NCBI GenBank assembly: GCA_947490345.1
Contig: CANLGL010000019.1
Location: 18,708 to 82,707, forward strand
Length of the DNA: 64,000 nt
Source of the DNA: Deltaproteobacteria bacterium
GTDB taxonomy: Bacteria > Myxococcota_A > UBA796 > SXON01
Reading direction: 5' to 3'
Part shown: in pieces, positions 45,015 through 52,337 of the stretch
Numbering within the stretch: the first letter of the stretch is position 1
Layout of the letters: each line of letters opens with the position of its first letter
Notes under the pieces: model-generated
Database searches by the model: none
What the model was told of the DNA's origin: nothing
The model's input: only the letters and a program-made list of their open reading frames with translations
Translations under genes and position numbers: made by a program

Positions 45015-45117
45015 GGGGGGCACCCCTTCGCGGTGCCCCCCTACCGGGCCGTGCCCTCCGGCCGGCGGCAGGCCGCCGGCCTTCGGCCCGAGTCACGTTG
45101 GGTAACGCGACTCGGGC
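45015..45117. repeat. Three consecutive hairpins (REP-like)
   Basis: Within ~105 bp lie a perfect 10-bp hairpin (45015-45024 with 45032-45041), a perfect 10-bp GC-only hairpin (45060-45069 with 45072-45081) and a 14-bp hairpin with one mismatch (45086-45099 with 45104-45117). They sit in the gap upstream of the SRPBCC gene and downstream of the barrel-like gene at 45164, both on the minus strand. A terminator or a cluster of REP-type palindromes are both possible; there is no clear U-tract. Confidence 0.8.
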
Positions 45118-45163
45118 GGCCCTCTCCCCCCTCCGGATGCTTCCCTCCCTCCGGCCGGCGGCC

Positions 45164-45733
45164 TCAGAAACCAAACCCCGCGGTCGCAGTGACGAAGGGG
45201 ACCACCGTGGACTCCTGCTCCAGAATCACGGGCGCGGCCTCGATCCACGCCGCCCCGGTGCTGACTTCACCAACCAGATATGCCCAGTCGCCCACCCACC
45301 AGCGGCCCTTCACGCTCAACGACGCCTCCAACCCGGCACCGTCACGCTGGTTGCTGGCCCGCGCCGGGCCGAAGCGGAATCCCGGCTCGTCTTCCCCACG
45401 TTGAAGCTCCGCCATGCCCAGGCCGGGTTGAAACCACAGCTCCCCCCGCCCGCGCCGAGCCAGCGGCACGGAGGCCTCGGCTCTGACGTGCATCATCTCG
45501 TCCCCAACTTCCGGGTACAGAAAGCCTCCCCCCGTGCCACACGCCTCGATGGCCACGTTCGGATGTGGCGCGACTTCGGCGCAGATCATCGCGCCGGGAC
45601 CGGTCGGCCCACTGGAGGCGCCGCCTCGCAGGTCAAACACCGCGTGGCCCACCAGCGCGCGCGGCGTGAACCCTGCAGCGGCGCTCGGAGCCGCGGGTTC
45701 AGCGAGGGCGAGTCCGAGCCAGGCGAGCAGCAT
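45164..45733 (-). CDS. Putative outer-membrane beta-barrel-like protein
   Basis: 189 aa with signal MLLAWLGLALAEPAAPSAAAG. The remaining sequence alternates Gly/aromatic residues in strand-like blocks (GELWFQPGLGMAELQRG, WAYLVGEVSTGAAWIE) and ends VPFVTATAGFGF, an aromatic C-terminus typical of outer-membrane barrels. Two cysteines (MICAEVAP, EACGTGGG) may pair. It follows the nucleotidyltransferase gene on the same strand after 2 bp, so the two may share a transcript. No family recognised. Confidence 0.65.
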   Translation of the reverse strand: MLLAWLGLALAEPAAPSAAAGFTPRALVGHAVFDLRGGASSGPTGPGAMICAEVAPHPNVAIEACGTGGGFLYPEVGDEMMHVRAEASVPLARRGRGELWFQPGLGMAELQRGEDEPGFRFGPARASNQRDGAGLEASLSVKGRWWVGDWAYLVGEVSTGAAWIEAAPVILEQESTVVPFVTATAGFGF

Positions 45734-45735
45734 GG

Positions 45736-46227
45736 CTACCTCCGTCCCAAGAGCAGCGCCTCGACGGCGACCCCCGCTTCGCGCAAGAGCGCGAGGTCGG
45801 CGAGGTCCTTCGCGCGCCCGGCGGCCGCCTTGTTCCGGACGAGGTGTCCCAGGCCGAGCACGGGGACGGCCTGCCCGCCGAGTGAGACCGAGAGCCGGTC
45901 GCGCCAGGCCTCCGGAAACTCGACTCCAGAGGGTGCGGTGAGGACGTCGATGCGGAGTGGGGGCAGGCCCATCTGGTAGACCGTGCCGGGACGCGCGAAG
46001 TCGGTGACGCCAACCGCGTGTGCGGCCAGCGGGGCGCCGAACCGTCCCAACGCCCTGTACACCCGGTGGCTGTTGGGCTCGGTCGGATTGACCCAGATGT
46101 CCAGATCACCCGTGGCGCGCGAGACGCCGTGCGCTGCGAGTGCGAACGCGCCGACGACGAGAAACTCAACGCTGTCTTCGAGGAAACAACCGAGGACATC
46201 GGAGAAATCGACAGGAAGCAACTCCAT
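45736..46227 (-). CDS. Nucleotidyltransferase (AbiEii/DUF6036-like), candidate toxin
   Basis: 163 aa. VVGAFALAAHGVSRATGDLDIWV (residues 24-46) carries the nucleotidyltransferase fold's GA...DLD motif, with acidic pair D41/D43 and a third acid D94 (LRIDVLT). Many proteins of this family are toxins of type IV-like toxin-antitoxin systems or abortive infection modules. A small gene ends exactly one codon before its ATG (TGA-ATG), an arrangement typical of coupled antitoxin-toxin pairs. The identity of the target is unknown. Confidence 0.75.
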   Translation of the reverse strand: MELLPVDFSDVLGCFLEDSVEFLVVGAFALAAHGVSRATGDLDIWVNPTEPNSHRVYRALGRFGAPLAAHAVGVTDFARPGTVYQMGLPPLRIDVLTAPSGVEFPEAWRDRLSVSLGGQAVPVLGLGHLVRNKAAAGRAKDLADLALLREAGVAVEALLLGRR

Positions 46228-46455
46228 TCAACGATCCCAGGTCCGAAGCATTCGTCCGGGCATCGTTGCCCGGTTGTAGCTGGGAAGCGGGGCACCGCTG
46301 AACGCCCATGCGGCCAGGGAAAGCGCGACGACGGCGCGGAAGCGGTCGGCTGCGCTTCCGGCACCCAGCGGCATCGGATCATGCTCGGTCCCGAGGGTTT
46401 CGGTACAGCGTTCCCGGCGAGCGGCGGCGCGGGACTCCCGGGTGCTCTCGGTCAT
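46228..46455 (-). CDS. Small gene upstream of nucleotidyltransferase, candidate antitoxin
   Basis: 75 aa from the ATG at 46455; the frame is open further, but the extension (SYPAAM before it) has no support. The sequence is alanine- and arginine-rich with a helical core (ADRFRAVVALSLAAWAFSG) and ends ATMPGRMLRTWDR. Its TGA abuts the ATG of the nucleotidyltransferase. The family is not recognised; pairing with the downstream gene is the main argument for a functional unit. Confidence 0.55.
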   Translation of the reverse strand: MTESTRESRAAARRERCTETLGTEHDPMPLGAGSAADRFRAVVALSLAAWAFSGAPLPSYNRATMPGRMLRTWDR

Positions 46456-46610
46456 GGCGGCAGGGTAGCTCAGGATCGGCCCCCCCGCCGCGGCCGCGGT
46501 GCTTCGTGGACGATGACGCACGCCACGAGCCGCGCGCTGGTCGTGGCCGAATCCGTGCGGGCCACGGGGGCGACCAAACGGAAGCGGCCGATACCGATCA
46601 ACACGACGAG

Positions 46611-47774
46611 TTGCTCGAAGTCGTGCACCATCAGACCGCGTCCGGCACCGCGTGGCAACCGTCGAGCGCCCCGCTGCATGGGGGGATGGCGCGTTCGGGG
46701 ATGTGGACCCTCATGGGACACGCCAACCTGTTCGGCCTGTATGACTGGCAGTCGCCGCCGCGCGGGAACCACGCGTTTGCCAGCGTGAACTGGGCGATGG
46801 GGATGGTGAGCGTGCGTGCCGGACGCTTCGAGACGACGGCGCGCGCCATGCTGAGTGCCGAGCCGGCCACCGTTGGGGACGGGGGCTACCCGTTGCTCCT
46901 GCAAACTGGGGAAACGTGGCAGGGCCAGGCCCTGGCGGATCGCCAGCACCCCCACGACCTGGTGATGGAGCTGGCCGTCTTGCAACGCGTGGTCGTCAGC
47001 GATGACGTTGGCTTCCACCTGTACATCGCGCCTGCGGGCGAGCCCGCGCTGGGGCCCGCGGCGTTTCCCCACCGTGCGTCCGCATTCGTCGACCCGATCG
47101 CGCCGCTCTCGCACCACTGGCAGGATGCCACTCACATCAGCTTTGGCGTGCTCACGGCGGGCGTGTTCACGCGGTGGGGCCAGTTGGAAGGCTCGTGGTT
47201 CAACGGGCGAGAACCGGACGAAACACGCACCGACATCGAGTTCCGAGTGCCAGACTCCTACGCTGCACGTGTCACCGTCAACCCTTCGAGCGCGACGTCC
47301 GCGCAAGTGTCGTACGGCTGGCTCCGCAGCCCAGAGGCCCTCGACCCGGACGAGGACGAATCGCGCCTGACGGCGTCGGTGTCGCTCCACCGGCCGACAC
47401 CCGGAAACGGGAGCTGGACCAGCACCGCGGCCTGGGGGTGGAACGTCGGCGAAGGGCACAGCGCCCTGATGGAGAGCACCCTGGACCTGGACGAGGTTTG
47501 GGTAGTGTACGGTCGCGCCGAGTTCGTGCAAAAGGAAGGTGACGCGCTGGGAGTCCCGGGCGGCCCGTACAATGTCGGCGCCCTCGGCATCGGGACCGCC
47601 GTGTACATCGAGCCCATCGCCGATTGGAAAACGGGGCTCGGTATCCGCGGCAACTTCGCGGCCGTCCCCGCCGGGCTTGCCGCGGAGTACGGTTCCGCAT
47701 TCCCCGCGGGGTTCGTGGTCTACCTCAACGTGCGGCCGGCGCGAATGCTGAGCATGGCCGAAATGCATCACTGA
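46611..47774 (+). CDS. Outer-membrane-like protein of unknown function, N-terminus uncertain
   Basis: 387 aa if TTG 46611 is used; GTG 46623 is also in frame. The sequence HHQTASGTAWQPSSAPLHG then MWTLMGHANLFGLYDWQ matches a group of bacterial outer-membrane proteins often found near copper or heavy-metal genes, which normally start with a signal peptide just before this point. No signal is visible in any frame here, so the 5' end may be lost, frameshifted or mis-assembled. The remaining sequence is complete, Gly/Trp-rich and strand-like. The 3' end overlaps the convergent cytochrome gene by 7 bp. Confidence 0.65.
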   Translation: MLEVVHHQTASGTAWQPSSAPLHGGMARSGMWTLMGHANLFGLYDWQSPPRGNHAFASVNWAMGMVSVRAGRFETTARAMLSAEPATVGDGGYPLLLQTGETWQGQALADRQHPHDLVMELAVLQRVVVSDDVGFHLYIAPAGEPALGPAAFPHRASAFVDPIAPLSHHWQDATHISFGVLTAGVFTRWGQLEGSWFNGREPDETRTDIEFRVPDSYAARVTVNPSSATSAQVSYGWLRSPEALDPDEDESRLTASVSLHRPTPGNGSWTSTAAWGWNVGEGHSALMESTLDLDEVWVVYGRAEFVQKEGDALGVPGGPYNVGALGIGTAVYIEPIADWKTGLGIRGNFAAVPAGLAAEYGSAFPAGFVVYLNVRPARMLSMAEMHH

Positions 47775-48088
47775 CCGTGGCGGCGCGCGGCCTGCATCCA
47801 CGCCACGATGGCATCCACCTCGTGCTTGGCCAAGTGCTCGGCGTCGAACCCCGGCATGGCACCGAATCCCATCCGCACTTGGGTGCGGATTAGAAATCCC
47901 GGCTGGGGCTTGTCGTTCAGGGAAGGCCCGAGGCCGCCTTCGCCGCCCGGGTGGCAGGCGTGGCAGTGCCGCTCGTACAGCAACTCCCCCTCGGCCGCGA
48001 GCCCCGAGAGCTCCATTGGCCCGGCGACGGGTTCGCTTCGCCGGGCGGTGGCGCAAGCGCAAAGCGCGGCCAGTAATACCGCTTTCAT
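47768..48088 (-). CDS. Class I c-type cytochrome
   Basis: 106 aa with an N-terminal export signal (MKAVLLAALCACATA; Cys10 or Cys12 could be lipid-modified). The haem motif CHACH is at 42-46 and the distal Met ligand probably lies in GFGAMPGFD. It should transfer electrons in the periplasm. Its ATG overlaps the stop of the preceding dehydrogenase remnant (ATGA), so it was the electron acceptor of that enzyme. The upstream partner is now truncated, so its present role is uncertain. Confidence 0.88.
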   Translation of the reverse strand: MKAVLLAALCACATARRSEPVAGPMELSGLAAEGELLYERHCHACHPGGEGGLGPSLNDKPQPGFLIRTQVRMGFGAMPGFDAEHLAKHEVDAIVAWMQAARRHGQ

Positions 48089-48348
48089 CGTCGAGTTATC
48101 CGCCAGAGCGTGCCCGTTTCTTCCTTGGCCTCCAATCCGAAGCGGCCGATGTGGAACACCCCGAAGTCCACGACGTACAGCGCCTTGCCGCTGGGGTCGA
48201 ACCGGGCCGCGATCGGGTGTTCGAGGCCGCCAGTTCCAAGCCGCGATGCCGGTCCGCCCTCGCTGCCGGCGTTGGTAGCGAACTCCTCCAGGTTGCCGGT
48301 CTGCAGGTCGACGCGCACCACGTTGAAGATCCGCTCGGCCTCCATCTG
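48085..48348 (-). pseudogene. C-terminal remnant of a sugar dehydrogenase-type enzyme
   Basis: About 86 residues, ending RFGLEAKEETGTLWRITRR, resemble the C-terminus of PQQ-dependent sugar/sorbosone dehydrogenase-like proteins (ARFDPSGKALYVVDFGVFHI is a beta-propeller blade). Coding similarity stops near 48345. Upstream of it the sequence belongs to a different, opposite-strand gene fragment. The rest of the dehydrogenase has been deleted. Overlap with the cytochrome start shows that the two formed an operon. Confidence 0.65.
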
Positions 48349-48660
48349 GGCGGCGCGGTGAGCCTGCTCGGTGCGGCCGACGCCAAGGGCAACCAGAAGA
48401 CCGTCGCGAAGGGTGACTTCTACGGATCGTTCGTTCGCACCAGCGAAGGCGAGCTCACCCTCGGCGGCGTGGACAAGAACGACATCCAGGCCCGGGGCGA
48501 CATCCTCATCGGCGGCGAGCCCATCGACTTTGAGCTCACCGACACCAACAAGGACGGCGTGATCGAGGCGCCGCCGGTGGTGTTCCTGCGGGTGTACAGC
48601 AACGGGAAGGGGACGCGGGCGGTGGCCACCTCCGGCAACGGCAGCCCAGGACTGTTGTAG
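48346..48660 (+). pseudogene. C-terminal fragment of an exported protein
   Basis: About 105 codons in the plus strand end at TAG 48660 (SNGKGTRAVATSGNGSPGLL). The stretch GAADAKGNQKTVAKGDFYGS...DFELTDTNKDGVIEAPP is protein-like, with a DTNKDG Ca-binding-type loop, but no start or signal is present. It joins head-to-head with the truncated dehydrogenase at about 48345, so the junction is a rearrangement point. Original function unknown. Confidence 0.5.
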
Positions 48661-49350
48661 CCTCAGCAGAAGCCAAGGAACTACCAGGGCGATCCGCCAG
48701 GCGCACGTTGCCCCTGAGCAAACGGGCGTCGCAGCGGATCGCGGCGCCAATCTTCAATGGCGTTGCGATGCGGGGCGCCGCCCCTTGGCCCAGAAACCGG
48801 GCCTACCGCATCGCCCAGATCGTTCCCCAACTGGGGTTGAGTGGGGCCACGCTTTCCCCCTCCCCCAGAATTACCCCCGGTCCTCCACCACATCCCCCTC
48901 GCGGAGCACCAGCTCCACGAGGCCGATGCGGGTAGACGCGACGAGATCGGGGCGGAGCCGCCTTCGCGCAGGCGATCTCGAAGGCGGCCGAGCAAACCGT
49001 CCCGCCGCCGCCGGAGCGCATCTCGATCATCGAGGGCCTAGGAAATTTGAACGGCGCGGCGGAAGGCACACCCCGCGAGCGTACATCCGCTTCGGGTCGC
49101 GTGGCACGCGCGACGCTCGGCAAAAACACGACGATCGGCGGGTAAAAGAGCGGGTCGGGCGCAGTTCCGCCCCCGGCCCCGTCTACGCCTGCGCGTGGAC
49201 CGCCCGGTCGTCGCCGCCTCCCGGACGCGCTGGTGGGCCGGTCGAGCGCAGCAAGATTTTGGAAATGGTCAACGCCGCGGGCGAGCCCTCGACCACCGTG
49301 CGGAGGCGCATACGTTTGCGCCCAGCGGCGCGTCGTCGGGCAGCTTGCGG
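48661..49350. other. Gene debris between fragment and IS91-type remnant
   Basis: No complete gene is seen in 690 bp. On the minus strand a short protein-like end reads DLVASTRIGLVELVLREGD to a TAA near 48874, and on the plus strand a stretch near 48960-49060 reads AAFAQAISKAAEQTVPPPPE; both are isolated. The segment next to 49350 is the degraded continuation of the transposase. It looks like accumulated scars of several insertions. Confidence 0.55.
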
Positions 49351-49771
49351 CGCCCGCGCGGAGCGCCACCCGCAGCACGCCGTCGGTCAACGGCGCGCGG
49401 CGCGCGAGCAGCCAACGCCGCTTCCACGGCACGGTCAGCACCCACTGGCGCGTGGCAACATGCGGAGTCACCCGGTCGACCAGGTGCGCCGCGCGCTCCG
49501 CCATGCGGCGTCCGCCACAGGAAGGGCAAAACCCACGGGTCTTGCAGCTAAACAGAACGAGCCTGTGGTGATGACAGTCACGACACTCCAACCAAGTGAA
49601 ACCGGCCGCGACATCCCCGCAACCCAGGTACGACCGGAATTCGCGCTCGACGTGACGCGGCAACGTACGCTCGTGCTGCGACAGCGCCAGCAACAGCTTC
49701 GGGAAGCCCTCGGCCACGATCGCGCGTAGTTGGGCGTCGCCTCCGCCGCGGAGCTCGACCGTGACGGCCAT
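49351..49771 (-). pseudogene. Truncated IS91-family transposase
   Basis: About 140 residues are conserved from the ATG at 49771. The zinc-binding region ECRDCHHHR...SCKTRGFCPSCGGRRMAE (cysteines 63, 66, 76, 82, 85) followed by HLVDRVTPHVATRQWVLTVPW is characteristic of IS91/ISCR transposases. The catalytic Y2 (rolling-circle) domain is missing after about residue 140; further downstream the frame is open but carries no transposase similarity. The element is dead and marks the right edge of the scarred region. Confidence 0.8.
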
Positions 49772-49943
49772 GCGCGCCGCCCAAAGCAAGGGTCATGCCG
49801 CGCCAAAACCAGCGTTCATCCGTCGTGGAAGGCCCCCCAGGTGAAGGACGTCCGTCAGGGTCCGTCGACGTCCGTCACCCCGTGAGCGTCAAGGGGGAGG
49901 CACCCCCCATGACCCGGAGCCCCCGCCGAGCTAAGCGCCCGCC

Positions 49944-51173
49944 ATGGCCTCCCGCCGCAGTGAACGTCGCGCCGCCGTCGCCAGCCCCGAGTGGGCTGAA
50001 ACTGGCGTACTCCGCCAGGCATTGTCTCAACGATCGGGTGATGTGCTCCGCGAGGGCGACGCCACCGCGTCCGCCGTCCTCGAGGGCGCGCTCCGCAACC
50101 GGGAGCGGGTGGAGCGGGCCACACACGGCTTTCACGCCTACCCGGCCGGGCTGCACCCGGACGCCGCGGCGGAGCTGCTGTCGCTCGGTCAAGGCCCGGT
50201 GCTCGACCCCTTCTGTGGCGGTGGCACCATCCTCGTAGAGGCGCTGCTCGCCGGTCGCGACAGCCTCGGTTGTGACATCAATCCCGTCGCGACGCTGGTG
50301 GCGCGCGCACGCACCACGCTCACGACCGAGTCCGAGCGCACGGCGCTTCGTTCCTTGGCCCGGAAGGCGGCCGATGCAGCGCGGGTGGCGGGCCAGGCCT
50401 GCTTCCTCGCTGGGGGTCGCGACACCAGTATGCTCCGGGCGCCGGTCCCGGAGCTCGCCTGGGACTGGTTCGATCCCTGGGCGGTGGTCGAGTTGGACGC
50501 CATCCGCGCGGTGATCGGCAACGACCCGATGGCGCGGGCGGTGCTCTCGTCGATTCTGGTCAAGGTGAGCAAACGGGAAAGCGAAACCGCCAACCGTTGC
50601 GGCACCGAGGTGCGCCCGCCCACGACGACGGCGACGCTGTTCCACAAGCGCGCGCGGGAGTTCGCGAGGCAGCTCGAAGACCTCGAGAAGCTGGTCGGCA
50701 CGGGCGCCACGGTGAGGGCGCGTGTCCACCGCGAGGACGCCCGCGAGCTGCGCGAGCGCAACGCTTTTGGCATGGTGGTGACCTCGCCGCCCTACCCGGG
50801 GGTCTACGACTACGTGCCGTTGCAACAGCTCCGCCACGCGTGGTTGGGCATCGATCCCGGCAACTCCGTGCGGGACGAGGTCGGCAGCCGCCGGGCCTTC
50901 CGCGCCGATCGTGCCACGGCCCTCGCCGCGTGGCGCGCCGACACCCAGCGCTGGGTGCGCATCGCCAGCAAGGCGCTCTTGCCCGGCGGGCATCTGGCGG
51001 TGGTCATCGGCGACGGCATCGTCGGGGGTCGGCCGGTCGACTCGCTGGGTCCGGTCGGAGAGTCCGCGCATGCGGAGGGCCTCGTCCGGGTGGCCCGCGC
51101 CACGGTTGAGCGTTGGGACGACGGCGCGGACCGGATGCGGCCGGAGCACGCGGTGCTCTACCAGAAGGGGTAA
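49944..51173 (+). CDS. Orphan DNA methyltransferase (SPPY type)
   Basis: 409 aa. Motif I is DPFCGGGT (88-95), and motif IV is TSPPYPG (280-286, catalytic SPPY), which fits N4-cytosine or N6-adenine methyltransferases. HGFHAYPAGLHP just before motif I is a recurrent element of the same subfamily. No restriction endonuclease is adjacent, so it may be an orphan regulatory methylase; RNA as substrate cannot be excluded. It leads the co-directional run that continues to the crotonase, with an 8-bp gap to the next gene. Confidence 0.85.
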   Translation: MASRRSERRAAVASPEWAETGVLRQALSQRSGDVLREGDATASAVLEGALRNRERVERATHGFHAYPAGLHPDAAAELLSLGQGPVLDPFCGGGTILVEALLAGRDSLGCDINPVATLVARARTTLTTESERTALRSLARKAADAARVAGQACFLAGGRDTSMLRAPVPELAWDWFDPWAVVELDAIRAVIGNDPMARAVLSSILVKVSKRESETANRCGTEVRPPTTTATLFHKRAREFARQLEDLEKLVGTGATVRARVHREDARELRERNAFGMVVTSPPYPGVYDYVPLQQLRHAWLGIDPGNSVRDEVGSRRAFRADRATALAAWRADTQRWVRIASKALLPGGHLAVVIGDGIVGGRPVDSLGPVGESAHAEGLVRVARATVERWDDGADRMRPEHAVLYQKG

Positions 51174-51181
51174 ATCACGCG

Positions 51182-52330
51182 ATGAAGCTCTGCGGCATCG
51201 AGACCACGCCCAACCCCAACTGCATGATGCTCAAGGTCGACGAGGAGTTCGGCGATCGGCCCCTGACCTTTGACGCCGGCGGTGCGGATCTGGACCGGGC
51301 GCCCGCGGTGGCACGGGCGCTCCTGAGCGTGGACGGCGTGCGCTCCGTCTTCCTGTCGCGGGACTTCATCACGCTCACCCGCCGCGGTGGCGCCGATTGG
51401 AAGCCGATCCTCGACTCCGCCGCCCGCCTGCTGGGGCGGAGCGCTCCGGCCAACGTCGCCTGGGTTCCCCCCGATACCGCGACGGTGGAACCCCATCGCG
51501 TGGAGATCGCCGTCCTCGAGTTCCGCGGGCTCCCGAGCCAGGTCCGCGCGTTCGGCGCCGGGAGTCAGGCCCGTGTGGCCCTGCCGGAACGCTTCGCCAC
51601 GGAGCTCGCCCGGGTGCTCGCCTCTACCAACGCCAACTATCTCAAGGAACGAAGCTGGCGCCCCCGGGATCCTGGTTGGGGCGACCCTGCGGAGGTCGCG
51701 CAGATGGTCGCGGACGAGATCGAGAGCAGCATCGCCGACGACGAGCTCTCGCTCCGCGGTGCAGCGGCCATCGCCGGCTTGGCCCTCGATCAGGCCCCAC
51801 GTCCGCGGCGCTCGCAGGAGGACCTGCTGGCCGACCTGTCGAGCGCCGATCCGCGGCTCCGCCTCGCGGCCATCCAGGTCATCAAGGTCGACGACACCAG
51901 TTTCGCCGCCCTCGTGGGGGCCCTGGCGGACGATGGCGCCGCGGTGCGCCGGTGGGCCGCCGCGTCGCTCGGGTCCAGCAAGCGCCCAGAGGCCGTCGCG
52001 CCGTTGTGCGACACGGTCGTCTCCGACTCCTCCGTCATTGTGCGGCGCACCGCCGGCGACGCGCTGAGCGACCTGGGGGACCTGGCGGCTATCCCGGCGA
52101 TGTGCCGGGCGCTCGCGGATCGCTCCCCCCTCGTACGCTGGCGAGCCGCGCGCTACCTGAACGAGCGGGGCGACGCCTCCGCGCTCGGGGCGCTGGACAA
52201 GCTGGTGGAGGCCGAGGCCGACTTCGGTGTGCGGGCGGAGATGGCCGCGGCCATCGAGCGCATCCGCGGTGGAGGCGCGTCGCAGGTGCCGATGTGGCTG
52301 CGCCTCGCGCGCGGCGACCGGCAGGCGTAG
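51182..52330 (+). CDS. CvfC-like protein: Nfu-N domain plus HEAT repeats
   Basis: 382 aa from ATG 51182. The N-terminus (MKLCGIETTPNPNCMMLKVD) is an Nfu/NifU N-terminal-type domain, without the CxxC of functional Fe-S scaffolds. The middle region KERSWRPRDPGWGDPAEVAQMV is typical of CvfC ('conserved virulence factor C') proteins, and the C-terminus has HEAT-like repeats (LRLAAIQVIKVDD, VRRWAAASLGSS, VRWRAARYLNERGD). A scaffold or regulatory role is plausible; the biochemical activity of the family is not established. Confidence 0.82.
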   Translation: MKLCGIETTPNPNCMMLKVDEEFGDRPLTFDAGGADLDRAPAVARALLSVDGVRSVFLSRDFITLTRRGGADWKPILDSAARLLGRSAPANVAWVPPDTATVEPHRVEIAVLEFRGLPSQVRAFGAGSQARVALPERFATELARVLASTNANYLKERSWRPRDPGWGDPAEVAQMVADEIESSIADDELSLRGAAAIAGLALDQAPRPRRSQEDLLADLSSADPRLRLAAIQVIKVDDTSFAALVGALADDGAAVRRWAAASLGSSKRPEAVAPLCDTVVSDSSVIVRRTAGDALSDLGDLAAIPAMCRALADRSPLVRWRAARYLNERGDASALGALDKLVEAEADFGVRAEMAAAIERIRGGGASQVPMWLRLARGDRQA

Positions 52331-52337
52331 GCTTCGG

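Noticed and set aside
45015..45041. Rho-independent terminator
   Set aside because: A perfect 10-bp hairpin is present but no T-run follows on either strand.
48803..49789. Full-length 328-aa transposase
   Set aside because: Only residues encoded at 49351-49771 resemble IS91; the rest is open by chance and lacks the catalytic Tyr motifs.
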